This document shows positions 7,789 to 10,031 of a DNA stretch of 10,031 nt, one piece after another. The notes under the pieces are model-generated. The model ran no database searches, was not told the DNA's origin, and saw nothing but the letters and a program-made list of their open reading frames with translations. The stretch lies in the NCBI RefSeq assembly GCF_002855795.1, contig NZ_NJPO01000046.1, forward strand, positions 1-10,031, read 5' to 3'. This DNA comes from Candidatus Palibaumannia cicadellinicola. Lineage in GTDB: Bacteria; Pseudomonadota; Gammaproteobacteria; Enterobacterales; Enterobacteriaceae. Position 1 is the first letter of the stretch, and each line of letters starts with the position of its first letter. A program made the translations under genes and the position numbers.

Positions 7789-7822
7789 AGATACTTAGAC
7801 GAGTAGCTAGTAGTAAGTATCT
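7789..7822. terminator. Inverted repeat in the lolE/purB convergent gap, possible bidirectional terminator
   Basis: AGATACTTA (7789-7797) and TAAGTATCT (7814-7822) are perfect nine-base inverted arms around a 16-base loop. They lie between the stops of two convergent genes, where a shared terminator is expected. The stem has only two G-C pairs and there is no strong run of T directly after it on either strand, so it would be a weak intrinsic terminator. Confidence 0.4.
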
Positions 7823-7825
7823 TGA

Positions 7826-9247
<1,422 letters not shown>

Positions 9248-9269
9248 TTACGATTCCTAAAAGTTTACA

Positions 9270-9899
9270 TTAACATTGTAAAAGAAGCTGTTTAGCTTGC
9301 GCGAATAGGCGACGGCGGTTAAACATTAGCTGTAGTCGGCCCCCCCCTACTTGTTGCCACAACACAGCGGAACGGATACCAGTTAGTAGCGCAGCCCGGA
9401 CTTGATCCTGAATTTTACTATTTTGTAAAACTGCTGGCGCCCCAGTTACTTGAATACGTAATCCTAATGGACTTATTACATCCACATAAATGTCTGCTAT
9501 AGCACTAACGATCGTTTCTGATAAAAGATCAAAATGAAGTAGTTGTGGTTTAAGCGCGCCGATATACCGGCTTAGCTTATTCTGGGCGCTGCGATTACGA
9601 TTTAATTTTCGTTCCAACACCATTAAACCAAGAATATAACGGGCTAACTCAGCCCCGCACTCTTCCTCTGCGGAAAGATTTAGTATTTTTTGTAACGTTT
9701 CTAATCCTATCTTCAAGTTACTGAATGCATCGCTATAAACTGCTAGTACTGATGTAGGCTTCAGATCAAGCAGGCTATGTAATAAAATCCGAAAAGGATG
9801 TTCGTCGCACTTACTCTGGTGCCCCAGTTGCTGTACAAGCCGCGCACTTTGGCATACGCCAGCTAATGCTAGCGTTATGTCGACATAGTTTTTAGTCAA
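9270..9899 (-). CDS. hflD: High frequency lysogenization protein HflD
   Basis: HflD is a membrane-associated protein known in E. coli for binding the phage lambda CII activator and influencing lysogeny; its housekeeping role is unclear. The 209 residues align with E. coli HflD (213 aa): KNYVDITLALAGVCQSARLVQQL at the N-terminus, LMVLERKLN near 91-99, AIADIYVDVISPLGLRIQVTGAPAVLQ near 133-160, and LWQQVGGGRLQLMF near 180-193. It uses a TTG start at 9899, supported by the match to E. coli MAKNYYDITLAL and by AGGAG (9905-9909 on the + strand) five bases upstream. The last few C-terminal residues are missing. The three glycines of VGGGR are coded by an unbroken run of eight G. Retention in a reduced genome fits a role beyond phage interaction. 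It sits between mnmA and purB as in E. coli. Confidence 0.94.
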   Translation of the reverse strand: MTKNYVDITLALAGVCQSARLVQQLGHQSKCDEHPFRILLHSLLDLKPTSVLAVYSDAFSNLKIGLETLQKILNLSAEEECGAELARYILGLMVLERKLNRNRSAQNKLSRYIGALKPQLLHFDLLSETIVSAIADIYVDVISPLGLRIQVTGAPAVLQNSKIQDQVRAALLTGIRSAVLWQQVGGGRLQLMFNRRRLFAQAKQLLLQC

Positions 9900-9909
9900 A
9901 ATTACTCCT
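9900..9909 (-). promoter_or_regulatory. Ribosome binding site that fixes the TTG start of hflD
   Basis: Read on the - strand, AGGAG (9909 to 9905) precedes TTG (9899-9897) with a five-base spacer. Together with the homology of the N-terminus this decides a non-ATG start. It is one of the cleaner Shine-Dalgarno sites in the window. Confidence 0.7.
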
Positions 9910-9917
9910 GTACTACA

Positions 9918-9949
9918 TCTATTTAATCATCCTCTATTTAATCATCCTC
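9918..9949. repeat. 15-bp tandem duplication between mnmA and hflD
   Basis: The unit CTATTTAATCATCCT occurs twice in direct succession at 9919-9933 and 9934-9948, with the period holding for one base on each side. The second copy runs into the mnmA stop codon. Read on the - strand each copy gives AGGATGATTAAATAG, that is, a Shine-Dalgarno-like AGG joined to a three-codon ATG-ATT-AAA-TAG frame. It looks like a slippage or unequal-crossover duplication in intergenic DNA. Confidence 0.9.
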
Positions 9950-10031
9950 AACAGAACTGCGGTTTTCTTGTTTCGATAATGCCTCCACCTAGGCAACGTT
10001 CTGCCAAATAAAATACTGCTGACTGGCCTGC
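9948..10031 (-). CDS. mnmA: tRNA-specific 2-thiouridylase MnmA, C-terminal fragment (cut by window edge)
   Basis: MnmA transfers sulfur to U34 of the Lys, Glu and Gln tRNAs. Only the last 27 codons are inside the window; the reading frame runs off the right edge. The visible peptide [19 protein letters not shown] matches the end of E. coli MnmA ([20 protein letters not shown]), the strand and small beta-barrel end of the protein that contacts tRNA. The final residues TRKPQFC differ from the E. coli RLPLPV-like tail. The catalytic cysteines and the ATP-binding PP-loop lie outside the window. The stop TGA (9950-9948) is 48 bases upstream of hflD, in the same order and strand as in E. coli, so the call rests on sequence plus position. 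Confidence 0.88.
   Translation of the reverse strand, partial: [27 protein letters not shown]

Overview
The window is a compact, almost wholly coding stretch of an Enterobacterales-type gammaproteobacterial genome. Twelve genes are complete and a thirteenth is cut by the right edge. Every protein aligns over most of its length with its Escherichia coli counterpart (compared from memory, no search run), and their order and strands match the E. coli region running from pabC to mnmA. Most of the genes that lie between them in E. coli are missing: mltG, ptsG, fhuE, ycfL, the block from thiK to mfd, and the block from nagK through pot/pepT to phoPQ. That pattern of preserved order, large deletions, few ribosome-binding sites and modest AT bias suggests a reduced genome, most likely an insect endosymbiont related to the Sodalis-allied or mealybug gamma-symbionts. 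The lineage is an inference.

Layout. Bases 1-134 hold no recognisable gene. On the + strand come pabC (PABA synthesis), tmk (dTMP kinase), holB (clamp-loader delta'), ycfH (TatD-family metal hydrolase), hinT (HIT phosphoramidase), lpoB (activator of PBP1b), then a 151-bp non-coding gap and the lolC-lolD-lolE operon (lipoprotein release from the inner membrane). A 61-bp convergent junction carrying an inverted repeat separates these from the - strand genes, which read right to left as mnmA (last 27 codons only), hflD and purB (adenylosuccinate lyase).

How the genes fit together. tmk and holB serve DNA replication. pabC feeds folate and purB feeds purine synthesis. mnmA modifies tRNA wobble uridine. 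lpoB and lolCDE serve the envelope: LolCDE extracts outer-membrane lipoproteins, and LpoB is normally one of them. Here, however, LpoB has no cysteine in its signal peptide. A serine sits where the lipidated cysteine should be, and the linker behind it is short.

I found no mobile element, CRISPR array, tRNA, rRNA, toxin-antitoxin or defence-like system, and no undescribed multi-gene system. The points most worth checking are the LpoB lipobox loss, the coupled ycfH-hinT junction created by deletion, the C-terminal extension of PurB, and small repeats at gene borders.
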